In this document: positions 39,879-52,262 of the stretch, one piece after another
Layout of the letters: each line of letters opens with the position of its first letter
Position numbering within the stretch: position 1 is the stretch's first letter
Assembly (NCBI RefSeq): GCF_021018895.1
Contig: NC_079369.1
Coordinates: forward strand, 9,561,694 to 9,625,693
DNA: 64,000 nt
Direction: 5' to 3'
Source: Seriola aureovittata
Taxonomy: Eukaryota > Chordata > Actinopteri > Carangiformes > Carangidae
Translations under genes and position numbers: made by a program
The notes under the pieces: model-generated
Databases searched by the model: none
The model's input: only the letters and a program-made list of their open reading frames with translations
What the model was told of the DNA's origin: nothing

Positions 39879-42496
39879 TGGGGCCCAACAAAGTGGCCTC
39901 AGGGCATCTGTGCAGCAATGAAACCCTGGAGATCTGTCAATAAACAGGCAGGTTGTTGTTGCAGGATCAATCCAGGCCCGGAGCATTGCTTCACTTCTAA
40001 TTGCCATGTGCAGTGACAGCACAGCACAGCACAGGCACCCTACTGTGATGTGAGCCAAAATCTTTATGGTACTTCTCACATGTATTCACAATGGTTTCTG
40101 CTGTATTGGATATGTTTTCATTTTCAGGCAGCCAGTGTTATGTATTGTGGGAGGAATAATCAAAACCACACATTACAGTGCCACTGTATCTTTTTCTTTT
40201 TTTTTTTGTGAGGCTCGAAAAAAAAGCTGTTACTTTGTGATCTGTTTTTTTTTGTTTGTTTGTTTTTTTTTCTTTCTTTCTTTTCAGATGACTGGCCACA
40301 GGTAGAATATAAGGCAAAACATCAAGGCGTGTTCAGCACAGTGACATATTTTACAACAGTTTAACAGCAGATACAACTAGCACATAGATGTTAAATGTCA
40401 CCTTATGGAGCGTATGTTCAGGCGGGAACACGAACACGTGCTGCACAGATCAGCCAATGATCAGCTGCTGCTGCCTGCTGTTCACTGACCAGCTGAACTC
40501 ATACATTATTCATTTTAAGCTAATTCATGGATTACTTGCTGCCATTATTGCTTCTATATATTATATATCAGGCATTTGTGCCTACATTTCCAACCATATA
40601 CTGTAGTGCGTTGTCATGTGCACAGCTAACACTGAACAACAATGTGATGACTTGGCTCCATTCACTCATTTCCCACAGGGTGGTTTTGTTTTTGCCCAGT
40701 TGGAGATGGCTATCTGAGTGGGCAGGAGAGCTGCTTGAATGGAGCCTTTAAAAATCAAATGTAACGTTTTTCTCAGTTATAAACTATGACAAGAATGTGT
40801 CTAACTGCATTTGTCTCAATCACAATCAAACACTGAATACTTTCAAACTTTCTAGTTTCTATATGAGTCCAACATACAGTCAGACATTGTGAAAAGAGGC
40901 AGTGATGCAAGTTTGTCCACTGACAATAGTCACTATAGTCCAGAAAACAGTGCAGCTTGTGGCCATGATGTGTTTTAGATGCATTTGTTACTGTACAGCT
41001 TTCGTTGTGTCCACCTACACGAACTGAATGCATCATATTTACATCCACTCAGGGCAGTTCAGAGTCATTCTTAAGTGTAGGAAACTTCAGCAGAAGTAGA
41101 CCAAGCTGGTCTTAAAGAAAAGAGGGTAAATGCAAATTACTTCATCACAAAACAGCTCCTGGAACTCACTGAACATCACAGATTGAGGATGTACAACTCT
41201 GTAAGAGTATCCAAAGGAGGAATATTCTTCTCATGCAAATTGGACAATTCCCTGAAGCATCCCCCTCTCTTAGTCGTTTTTTCGGGTACACTTCCCTCTT
41301 TTTCGAGTATTTGTTAGGATATTCCTGCATGATGAGAGTGTTGGAGGAAAATGTCTGGTGAAACCAAGCTAGGCAATTTTCCTCAATGCCTAGTTGTTTG
41401 TCCTCTTCTCAGTGTTTTTAAATGGCAGCCTCTGTCAACAGCCGCAGCAGGGGGATTAGTCTCCTGTCTGTTTGGCTCCGCAGCGCTATACCCTGTTGCT
41501 CAAAAGCCCAGAGAAAGACCAATCAGTGAACGAGCCACTTACCCTGTTATCCGGAGAACAAAATAATGTCTGTAGCTACCAATCTGCCAGAGTGGAAGGA
41601 GCACAAAGAATCTGTGTACCAGACCGGTGCTTTAATGGGGAGATGAGAGAGCGGGCTGATGGAGCTATGTGTTGGATTCTTGTTTTTGTTATGTGGGATT
41701 TAAAAGGCCCAGATGAGCTGCTTCATTCCTCTCCACTGACTTCATGACAGGTAACCACAGAGAGAATAGCTCCACCGTACACCCTCTCACCCTCACATAT
41801 CCTTGAGCATGTACTGTAGTCTCACCTTCTTAATCAATACTACGAACATCCTGCATACTTCACCCTCTCTCGTGTAAAGTTTTGCCGTGCGACTGAGACG
41901 CTCACGGAGGTATTTCTCTGCACTCGTTTCGTCTCTGCCTTTATTGAATTAACTTGACAACCAGAGCGGGGGCCATTGACTTGCAAGGGAAATGGCTTTT
42001 ATTGATTTGATCCGCTCCGCGAGATGCCAGGTACTAAATGACATTGTTGAACATCCCAGCGACCGAAGACCGGTGAGGAGGCTCGAGCTTGAGCCTGTGT
42101 TATGCAAATGGGAATGGATGTTACTGGCTGACTGAGCAGAGAAAACCCCCATTGAGATGTTATCTGTGAAGTGTGTCATGTGAATGCATTTATTTTTAAG
42201 TGCGACACGACGGATGGAGGCCAAGCCCGGCAGCCTTATGGGGTAAAATAAAGAAAAGAAGCTGTCAACCATAACACGTCTTTTTTGACCGCCTGCCTGG
42301 ATCATTCAGGTCAAGGAAGCAGCATCTCTTTTAATTTGTGTCTCAGCCTTGCACCATTGTTTAATAAAGCTAAAGGGCCTCTTGTGCTTTTACTCGCATG
42401 TGGAGCTATTGAATAGGCATGCGTCTCTATCTAAATTGACTGCACTCACCACACTTCTTCATGTTCTCCTTCTCCTCTAATTTCTCCTTTCCTGCC

Positions 42497-42515
42497 CCCC
42501 CCCCCCCCCCCCCCC
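42497..42515. repeat. C homopolymer
   Basis: Nearly 20 consecutive C residues; length may be affected by sequencing error. Confidence 0.9.
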
Positions 42516-42723
42516 GCCCTCCACTCCCTCGTCATCATCTGCCTCACCATTGTTATCTCTGTCTTCATGGAGATGACCACCTCCCTTCACTCCCTCGCAT
42601 CGTGACTTATAACTTGTGTGCTTGGGTAGAAATCTCCTTAGGAACCGTCTCTGTAAACACATAACGGCTATATCTCACTCCGCACAACCGTCTCTCCTCT
42701 TACCATCTTCCCCATCCTCCCTT

Positions 42724-42724
42724 A

Positions 42725-42751
<27 letters not shown>
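42724..42751. repeat. (CT)n microsatellite
   Basis: About 14 units. Confidence 0.95.
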
Positions 42752-42760
<9 letters not shown>

Positions 42761-43568
42761 CTCTGCCCTTCAGCTTTCAAAGCTCGCTCTTTAAAACTCG
42801 TCCTGTGAAACTCATCCAGCATCCCACAGCCACCCACCCGGATGCAGTCACCACAACCAAATCCACTTTAGCACAGGCACAAACAGATCCCAAAGCCTCA
42901 GAGCGGAGGGGTGAGCAAGGAGTGGCGGGTGACAGGAGGGGGGTGGGGGGCAATAAAATGTCAGGCTGGTGGGTAAAAGTGAGCTATCTTAACTGAGCCC
43001 TTCTAAATAAACCATCCAGTCTTTAGTGTCTTAAATCCCATCAGTTGAACCCAGGGGGGAGATGCATTAAAATGTAGGAGCAAAAAGAAAGACATGATTT
43101 GCTGTAATGGGATGAGAGCTCAAGCAAGAAAAGGAGGAGAACGAGAGGAATGTGAGATAAATACGATGAGGTAGAGGTGGAGGAACGGGGTTTGACAGGG
43201 GCGAAGACAGATTGGAGAGAAGAGATGCAGATAGAGGCAGAGAGACGAAGACACGGAGTGAGAGGGAGAACGATAGAGACATATATGGCTGAGCTGGCAG
43301 CCTCCTTCGCTGATTAACATGCTTCTCAGACACGGTGAGAGGGATCAAACTTGCACACAGCCAGGCCTGGGAGTTATGCCTGCAATGCAATGGCTGTGTG
43401 TGTGTGTGTACGTCTGTGTCTGTGTCTGTGTGTTTGTTTATTTCTGTTTGTTTGTTTTGAGTTTGGGGGTACTGCTAGGTACACACACAGGAAATGTGTC
43501 TTTGTTCACAGCTGCCTTGTGTGCACAGTTGTCAATTGGAGATGTCTGTTGATTGACGCCACTGTGTT

Positions 43569-43574
<6 letters not shown>

Positions 43575-43645
<71 letters not shown>
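43575..43645. repeat. (GT)n microsatellite
   Basis: About 35 units. Confidence 0.97.
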
Positions 43646-43647
<2 letters not shown>

Positions 43648-44663
43648 CACATGAGATGTGACATTCAAAGCAACAGGGAGAGATAAAGCAGGAAAAGGAA
43701 CCCAGAGTTACTGTAGCGCGTGAAGTTGTATTCAAAGTGATACAGGTGGAATGTGTCTGACTAAATTGGAAAAGCAGGTTTCTGATTTATGGTGAGAGAA
43801 GATAGACTGGGAAGGAAACCGGAGGCGAGAGGAGATGGTGAAAAGGGGAAAGAAGAGGTTAGGGAGGTGCATGTATGAGTCCGAGTAAGTGTGTGTGTCA
43901 GTGTGCAAGCCTGCATGCACAGCTACAGTTCGGGTGCATGTGTGCACGATTGTCAGTGTGAGATCGAAGGCTGGGGACATGCAGGTACGCCCTTCTATCT
44001 TAACCAGTGCCAGCCCTGCTCTGTCAGCCTTCCACTGGGAGAAGATACTATGCCTCCCTGTCTCTGTCGGGAGAGAGAAAATTGCTTTTAGATACTGTTT
44101 ATGATGGGGGTGTTCACAGTGGGGCGTTTGACAAGATGATATTTCAATGAAATTTGCCATTATAAATAAAACATCTGGACACAGCTATGGGATATATTAT
44201 TCCTGAATGGTATATAGCCGCGGAGTGAATTATTTCACCATCAACTTTGTTTTGAATATGCCGATCTTGACAGAAGAAACCAAGCAGGGGCTTCATCTGG
44301 CAGAGAGATTCATGCACTGTGCAGGGAGGGTAGGTAGAGGAACAGAAGGTAAACACCATTAGCATACAGAGATGTCATTGTGAAGCCCAAAATGTATACA
44401 GAACTCCCTGTTCCTTCCCCCTCTCTTCCCTTCCTCTGCTGGCGGCTCTCTTCTTCTCTAGAACAGAATCGCTTAGACAGACAATTTCATGCTGCCCTTT
44501 CGCGTACAATTCATTATTCAAAAATAACTGTGTATTGTAGAATCTGACCTTGTAAATGCTTTGTTCAACCATTTTGTGTTATGTTTGAGAGACCAGGGCT
44601 TTTTTTTTTTTTTTTTTTTCAAGGCCACTTGTTATTCCTCATGGCAACCTTCCAATGCTGAAA

Positions 44664-45135
44664 TTTAAAGGAATAGTTTGACATTTTGGAAAATACACTT
44701 ATATGTTTTATTGTGAGTTAGATGAGAAGATCAATACCACTGTCAGCATAAAGCCTGCAAACAGGGAGAAACAGCATTAAGTCTGCCTTCCAGCACCTCT
44801 TAAGCTGACTAATTAACGTTTTTATATCTTGTTTGTTTTATGGAGGGGGTTGTGTGAAGGACTATTTCTTGGCTGGGCACAGTGGCTTCCTGCAGTCTCC
44901 ACTGGTTTCCTGTCAACCTCACAGTGACAAGACGCCAGGAAGAAACTGCTTCAGGCCAAGAAATATCCAACACATAAAAGCACAACTTATCGTATTTACA
45001 CATCGGTTTTTTGTACAGATTAAGATATAATGTGTTAATTAGTGAGTTTTTAGAAGTGTTGCTAATTGGCCTTTGTTACCACCCAGAGTTGGGCTTGCTG
45101 TTGCCCACTGTTTCCATTGTTTAGGCTAAGCTGCA
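44664..45135. mobile_element. Foldback-type interspersed repeat, near full copy
   Basis: It begins TTTAAAGGAATAGTTTGACA, the signature start of a very common repeat in percomorph fish genomes. The second half runs back through the complement of the first: AATTAGTGAG, then TTTGTTACC and a gctaagct-type motif near 45125-45133. At the centre, ATTTCTTGGC (44864-44873) pairs with GCCAAGAAAT (44955-44964), so the whole element can fold into a large hairpin. There is no coding capacity. Family recognition is from memory of the pattern; transposon class is not determined. Confidence 0.65.
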
Positions 45136-47519
45136 ATATCTGCAATAAGGGCCCATGACTGCAGACTTCAGGTAGTTGTTCATGTTTCACAGTTTTTTGT
45201 CCATTGGCAAACAGGAAGGCGTTATTACTTCACTGCACTATTGGTAATAATAGCAATCATGCACTCTGTGTGTTTCATAAAAAAGGAGGTTCATAAAAAA
45301 AATGTTGAACTGGATTAAAACTATCAAGGTGAAAAATGCTCTGCTGGAGAACCATTTATTGTTTTTATTTACACAGTAAGAAAGACTCATTTGCATCCTT
45401 CAACCATTTTTCCCAATACTTTCTATCACCAAAAGCAACATCAAACTCTAGATAGTAATGCTAATGTGCAGAAGTGAGCACTACTTTCCATTTCTCAATG
45501 CCCTCCACTTTCCCCTAAATATTCTATTTTTGCCCACCAACCCGGCCCCATGCCCAGCTGATAGTCACTTGTTGCCATTACAATAAATCCACCTCTCCTC
45601 TTGATTCACAGGCAAAAAGGGCAAATAGTCCCTGGATAGGAACATATTGCCTGATTGAGTTACTCCTGAGTATTTACGCAAGATAATACATGTCCTTGGG
45701 GGGAATTTTAGCCAAATAATCACATCACAAGGGGTTCTGTCATGCTGTGGAACCTCTTACTGCCATTAGCAAGGTTTCTGTATTATTTATAACCATGCTA
45801 GAGATTATCGCCTCGTGTTTTCCTGTGTTACTGGCTTTATGGAGCCTCTAGCTAGTGATGGATGGAGTTGCTTTTAGCCTCCCGTCAGTCTGAGAGTGTG
45901 TTTTCTTTTCATTTTTACTGCAGTGTATCTGGGTTCCTCCTACATGGATGGTTTGAGTGTGATTTATGGCCTTGGTCCCTGATCCCTGCCCCGCTAATGA
46001 TGGTTGTAAACTGGTGGGAAGCCAAAGGTCAGGTCTATCTCTGCTGTTGTGATGTGACACGATGTTTCTCCTTGTCTCACAGATCACTTTTTGATGATCA
46101 CAGTCAGAACTGTTCAGAAAGAGAGGTATGTTGAAGCTTAAAAGATTAAAGAAATGAGAAGAAGTAACATAGAGGGTAGAAAAATATAAGATATGTGCAG
46201 TACAGAGAATAAAAAGATTTATCTCAGCACTCTTTCTTGGAGAGTCTTCGTCCTGAAACACAGACCTATGATTAACCTGCAGACGTTGCCAGACAGTGCT
46301 GCAAAATCTTTGTTCTACTCTTTCTAGATTGCGACTCCATCTCCCGGTGTCTCCACAGCTGTAATTTTGAGAACTGTGAAGGTTAATGACACTGACACTG
46401 ACACAATGCTGGGGAGAGCTCCAGTAATACTCAAAGATGTCCATTCATCAACAATAAGCTATTACAGGTATTACATTACTGCTCTGTCATACAGTGCTCT
46501 TTAGTTGGCTACCTCTCATCCGTTAATGGGAGCACATGTACTGCAATGAGAAATAGTCAGAGATTATCTTATTCCAGCACCAACCTTTAAATCCCCTGAA
46601 ATTATATATCCATTAGACACTTGGTGCTGTGTAAAAAAAAAAGATAGTGTACTAACTGATATAACTGGCCCAACTATCAAGGAGAAGAGACAGTGGACAT
46701 GTTCTCATGGGTTGATTCTGATAAAAGAGGAGTGTTATAGAAATGTTTTGTCCTACTGCACATGCTGCACGTATTTCCCTTTTACATAAATCCATGGCGC
46801 TTCTCAGTGCATGGGAAAATCAGTGTTCAGTGCAGAAAGGTCACTCTTCACTTTTCATTTACTCTGCACTCCCCCTCTTTTTCTCGCTCGACCTTTTCTC
46901 TTTCACTCCCTCTTTCTCTCTTTAAATATGTGCGATGTTGTTGAGGCTCCAGGATTTCATGGTGATGCAAATATCTAGTAAACAGAGCCTAGGTCACTCA
47001 AATCCCAGCCAAAGGGAAGAAATCCTGTGTGCATTTTGATCTAGCGGAGGGAATTCCTACATCGTTTTTACATTAGTCCTCAAAAAGAGCTAGAGGGGAA
47101 GACTGTGGCTTGGCTTAAGTGAAGGCACAATGCCCAGAGGAGATGTGTGTCTTGGTTGCTTTGTTCTGTGCATGTGTGTGTAGAGTGTATACTGTATGTG
47201 TTTATACAGATGTACATCAGTATCAACAGTCAGAGGGGAGGTTAACTGTCTGGGGTGAGCAGAGCCGATCTGAGGTGGTTTTCAAGAAAGAAAAGTTTTT
47301 CATATAGAATCAGCTTAGATAGAGTGAACAAGTATACAACAAGAGATCAGATACAGTTTAAAACATAAACACAACAAAACTAATTAAATGCTTGATGTGC
47401 TTAACAATGTGAAGCACATCTAAGCAATATGGCAAAGTATCACAGCAGCTAGGACCATCAGAAAAATCCCAACCTAGAGGTCTGAGAGGTGTGTGTATAT
47501 GTATGTATGAATGTATGTA

Positions 47520-47552
<33 letters not shown>

Positions 47553-47930
47553 CTATATATATATATATATATGGAATAAGCAGGTCAGAGAGGTACAGTG
47601 AAGAAATGCCATGTAGGGCCTTTAAGAGGAGAAGTAGGAAAGGGTTGAGTAGAAGGGCGTCTCAAAAGAATAATTAACCAGCCCCAGTATCCTTAAAAAT
47701 GTTATTTATGTTGGACAGGTTCACACTTCAAGATTTACATCCAGTGCTAGCATTTATAGTATGCCCTTTACTAGCAAGGCAGTAGAAAGTAAGAATGTAG
47801 AGGTCAGGGTGGTTGATGGACATGTAGTGCGTTTGACTTTAATACGGACCTGCAAAATTTATTAACCATGGTATTTTCTTACCTTTCTTACCTTAACTAT
47901 ATTATTTGCGTAAACTTAACCATTCTATAG
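45136..47930. other. Noncoding region, no gene seen
   Basis: It includes the longest uninterrupted reading frame of the window (minus strand, 45848-46444, 198 codons). That frame has no recognisable domain, and I judge it to be chance. The GT/TA compound microsatellite lies at 47489-47573. The end of the stretch (about 47810-47945) has a loose cctaacc-like pattern seen in fish interspersed repeats, but it is too diverged to name. Confidence 0.5.
47489..47573. repeat. Compound GTAT/GT/TA microsatellite
   Basis: A GTAT-type run, then about 14 GT units, then a TA run (47554-47572). Confidence 0.96.
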
Positions 47931-47939
47931 TTTATTTGC

Positions 47940-48495
47940 CAGAACCACAGGTATTATAGAAAATGTCAGAACAAAGTCATTTAGAAAGCCTCTATGAAGC
48001 CAATATTTTACATAAAAGGACAGTTTTTGTTTTATTGGTGATGTGGCTGTGGAACATAAGGTCATAATCAACAATAGCACCATCATTTATAACCTTTGTG
48101 GTAATGTACTTCCAGGGAGGAAAAGGCTAATGAGAACATGTTTCCTGCCACAGAGACTCAACACCAATAACAAGCATTTAGGCTTTGTCTTCACTGAGTT
48201 CCAGGAAGTTGTTGCAAAGCCAGTTAATTCCATCTTTAATTTACTCAACCAGTGACTTAAAAAAGTTAAGGTCTCTAGGGGACATGGATAGGTTGTGTAT
48301 AACAGTGTCATCAGTGTAATTGTGGTAAATTACCCATGTCTGTGGATTATGTGGTTTAGAAGCAACATGTGCAAGCTAAATTGCAATGGTCCAACTATTG
48401 AGCCCTGAGGGATTCCACTTTCCCACACATAAAAAGACACAGAAAAATGTTACCCCTTTTGATAAGTTGCAAACCAGGCAAGTGCTGAGCCAGGA
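47940..48495 (-). pseudogene. Degenerate L2-clade LINE reverse transcriptase fragment
   Basis: Read on the minus strand this is the C-terminal half of a non-LTR retrotransposon reverse transcriptase. A WF..Y block with FSVS follows (from 48476 down), then GIPQGSIVGP (motif 5, codon GGA at 48414-48416), LHMLLLNHIIHRHG, the catalytic box as YTDD (48307-48318; normally YADD), NNFLELSEDKA, and HSHITNKTKTVLL. This motif order and the LxxDxxFxSHI-TK ending are typical of L2/Maui-type elements. It is dead: in-frame stops fall at 48450-48452, 48330-48332, 48241-48243, 48178-48180 and 48127-48129, and the frame shifts once between the GIPQG and YTDD blocks. Both ends are truncated. The core 48005-48480 is firm, while the outer edges are approximate. 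Confidence 0.8.
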
Positions 48496-51400
48496 GGTCC
48501 TTCCCACTAGTCTGCTGTTGGCTCAGTGTGGAGATAAATCTGGCAATGCAAAAGTACCATCGGCTCTATGCTCTTGCTCTTCCTCTCTTCTGTGTCTTTG
48601 TCTTTCCTTCTCTCTCATTCCGGACATTCTTTGGCTTCGTTCTCTATATATCCAGTGTGACTCCCCCTCTCTGTTTGAATGCCTCACTTGTCTCTCTTTC
48701 ACCTCTGTTTCTCTTCATCTCTCCCTGTAGTGCATTATTTTTGTCATTTTCTTTGTCTTGCCTTGTCCTCTCCACATTCTCTCACGTCAGTTTTTTATAG
48801 CTAGTTTTCTATATTTCCATCTTTGCTTTAAATCAACCCTCCCAGCTTTCTTTCTCATGTCTTATTCTTGAGTCCCTTTTTCCCTCACATCCCTGCCACA
48901 TACAGCATCTTATGTTATTGCTGATTGAAGGAGATCCAAACAGCACCAGGCTATCACCTGTCATTGATTCTACACACTCCATAAAGCATCCTCTCCTTTC
49001 TCACTATTATGACAATTAGGCCAGTCTCTGAAAAATCTATGGGGTGTCTTTAAGTCCACATAAAGAAAATGGAACAATCATAAAATCCTCCATTGCTTAC
49101 TCAATATCGTTTCCCATGTACTGGCACAGTCTCATGTACAGAATTCTGAAGGTCATCTCGTTGATGTGGAACAATAAAAGCAGAGAAAAGTGAAGCTCAC
49201 CCTTGAGCCTGCAGCAAAGTCTTTGAACATTAACTCCTCTTCAAAAGTTATTTAGTGTTTTAAGGATCAAGCCCAAAGTCATTTTGTAGTTTGAGTGTGT
49301 CTCCCATACAATAACAAGAATTATTTGAGCTTGAAACCCATCAGGTTGTTGTTCTTCCCTCCAGTATTATCTCATTTTTGAGCATTATTGGAAACTATGG
49401 ATTGAATTGAATCAAAACAAGGAGTTTGGTATGTCATCTTCTACTGCTAGTAGAGCTTGTTCTAGACATAACCGCACATCTTTTTCACTGAAAACAGCTG
49501 TCTCTTGTACATACAAGTATATCCATTGTTAATATAAAAACATTGATTGGGGCAGCTTTATATGCAATATCTGCAAGGGTTAGGAAAAACAGAAAAAAAT
49601 GATAACCAGAACAACATAATTTGCCTTGTAAAAGGATGATAAACGGATTTGACTGGAAATAGACCATGTTTAAATTCATTCATTCTCTATGTAGGCTTTT
49701 TGAATCTGGGTGACCAGTGTGAAAAGGGATTATAGCCTATCAGACTATTGCTTGAGTACTGTATTCTACCAGAGCTGATACCTCTGCATAATACTTGATA
49801 ACCACTGTGTTGAATATATTAATCATAAATACCCTAACCACCAGCACCAACACCAACACCACTGTGTCCCTATTAATGCTGCTCTATTTCATTACCATTT
49901 TCCCTATATCTAGGACACGCATAATCTTGGTTTTCTTTCAACCGTTTCTCCAATTTTTAGTGCAAGTACCTCACAGCTGTGTAATGGAAACACAGTGAGA
50001 ACGTACACATCAACAAGACTGGGGCTAAGGCAGAGCGAGAGAGAAACCAAGGCGTAACGAGATGGTGAAAGGGAAAAGGTAGAGAGAGAGGAGAGAGTGA
50101 GAGTTATGGCAACTGTAATAAGTGACAAAAGCAATGCAGAGCATATTAGCGCCTTCGTTTGATGATGAGGTGTTCTGTTTGCATGCAAAGGATCCAAACC
50201 CCTGTAGCAGAGGGTCACTATCTCTGAATAACCAGCATCCAATTCCACATTGCAGGCATTCCTCACATTTGCCATCAAACCATTTCCTCTTCTCTTTCTT
50301 CTCTTTTAAGCCTCTGCTCTTTAGTCTGACGTTAGTCTGACTCAGAACAGTATCAGTCCTCATTAGGGCTTCACTAAAGACACTAGGCATCATTGATTTG
50401 CTGGTGATTTGTTATCTTAAGTTGGCTACTGTTGTTATCATTCTGATGTGGCATTGATGGGTCCAGGGACCCTCCACGCCCAACTCCCTCCACCTTTTCG
50501 GCAGCTAAATCATCTCTTAATGACTTTGTTTAGGAAATTACCTGCCTAGACACCCATCATCAAATTGATCTGGGCTGTGTTAAAGGACAAACTAACAAGT
50601 CAGTGTAAATCCTGTTGAGGCGAGTGGAGCATGATGGTGATTTCAGGAATCCTGTTTCATTAATAGTAATCACAAGATAGTTGCAGCGGATTGGGGATTA
50701 CAGATCAGACTGAAGTTTCACTCGACTAGCTATCGTTTGCATTTTCTCTCTACTTCCTTCACTTACCATCTGTATTAACTTGGCACCCAAATAAGAATGT
50801 TGGGATAGTGCCCAAAATCACGCTCAATTCCTTTTGTCACAACACTGGAAACAATAGTCCCCACTGTGAAAGAACTGACACAATAATTTGCTACTGACAG
50901 TATAGTTTTTAAAGTTTTTTTAAATCCATGGAGCCCACACTGTGTGCCAACTTCAATACGACTTCGGTGCCATCAACTGTCATTTCAGTTTTGTACATGG
51001 AGTGCTACAGCACCCAGGGGTTGAATATTTTGAATTAGTGTCTCCTCCAAATGGCAAAATGTATATGTGACTTGCAGTACGCCTCGCTCAATGATAATGG
51101 CATACTACCGTGCAGCTTGTGCCATGCAGCAAGGCTTCTGAATGGACTCGGCTGTAGCCATTTGTCATAATTACTGCAATGCTTTGGCTTGGAACTATTT
51201 GCGTGCCCACACACACACACATGCACACAGAGAACACACACACACTCACTTTAATACTTGTGTATCTACTTATTCTGCTGTCCCATGAAATTGTATAGCC
51301 CAGGGTGTCTAATTATACTAATCGAATGCGTACCGCCTGACATTTATTCATACATTATTAATAGCAGAAACAATAGAATCTGTGATTGGATATACTGACT

Positions 51401-52084
51401 TCCTGACTTCTCATCTTCTCCCTCTCTCTATTATGTTTTTCACTTATCTCTCATTCCATCTCTTTTTCTTGCTACCCCATGACCTCCTTTCTTCTCTCTC
51501 TGACTCTTTCCCCTTCACCTCCTGTAATTTTGCTTGTGGGTGTTGGGTAATTAGCATGCCTCCCACTTTTATTCTGATGTCAGAACAAGGAATTTGAGAA
51601 ATGTCCCATAAAGATAATGTGTCCTGATAAGGTTATGTCTGGGACTCCATTAAAGAGATGGGCTGCACAATGGCTGTTTGTGTCCTTTGGGGGAGTGAGA
51701 GTGTGTGAGAGAAAAAGAATGACTGAAGAAGCTGGTTCCATATGTGTGCTATACCACAGTGTGTCAGCTTTCTCCATTGCTGCAGTTTATTCTATTTGTT
51801 TACTCTCTTTTTTTTTTTTTTTTACTTTTTTCTGCACCTAACTTCATTTAATTTTAATGTAACATTGATATAAACCCATTGTTTATTGTTAACAAGTTTA
51901 CTTAATTAACCACATTACAAACTTTAGATATTTAGATTGTGGTTTGTCATCAACATTACAGCGCCAGTGCACTGTTAATGACTCTTATTTACTTATTTAT
52001 TTAATTAATTTTCCTGAATGTAGCTGCAGTGTTGCCACAGCAACATATAACAGAGGGCTTCATCTTCAATTTTGGCAAATTTTG
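48496..52084. other. Noncoding region, no gene seen
   Basis: Mostly unique DNA with C/T-rich stretches (48570-48800, 51400-51530), short CA runs near 51208-51245 and a T-run at about 51809. No exon or named repeat was recognised. Confidence 0.5.
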
Positions 52085-52262
52085 GAGATGGAGATTTTCC
52101 ATTTCAACATCACAATGCCTCAGTGCACAAAGTGATGCCAATAAATGATTCCTCCACAGAGCCCTGACGTTAAACACATTCATCACCTTGGGTATGAACT
52201 GGAGAACCATTTGGGCAACATTAGTGCCCAAACTCAGTTTTGCTTTTGTGCACAATTGTGTA
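52085..52262 (+). pseudogene. Degenerate Tc1-like transposase fragment
   Basis: Two blocks of a Tc1/mariner-type DDE transposase are visible. The first (from 52102) reads FQHHNASVHK, matching the family's FQHDNAPVHK. The second (from 52157, a different frame) reads QSPDVKHIHHLGYELEN, matching QSPDLNPIEHLWDELER. A frameshift separates them. The second catalytic Asp (D of HDNAP) is His here and the catalytic Glu (of PIEHLW) is also His, so the relic is inactive regardless of the frameshift. DNA-level similarity to fish Tc1 elements continues to about 52262 (ATTAGTGCCCAAACTCA region). No terminal inverted repeats were found. Confidence 0.75.

Larger units (their letters stand above)
39386..44663. 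other. Noncoding region, no gene seen
   Basis: No supported exon. It contains a GA run (39850-39878), a C homopolymer near 42497-42515, a CT run (42724-42751), a GT array (43575-43645) and a T20 run at 44600-44619. A block around 41940-42210 with a perfect octamer ATGCAAAT at 42102-42109 may be regulatory. Confidence 0.5.

Noticed and set aside
45848..46444. 198-codon open frame on the minus strand, the longest in the window
   Set aside because: No recognisable domain, no signal or family motifs, and composition like surrounding noncoding DNA; a chance frame of this size is expected in 64 kb.
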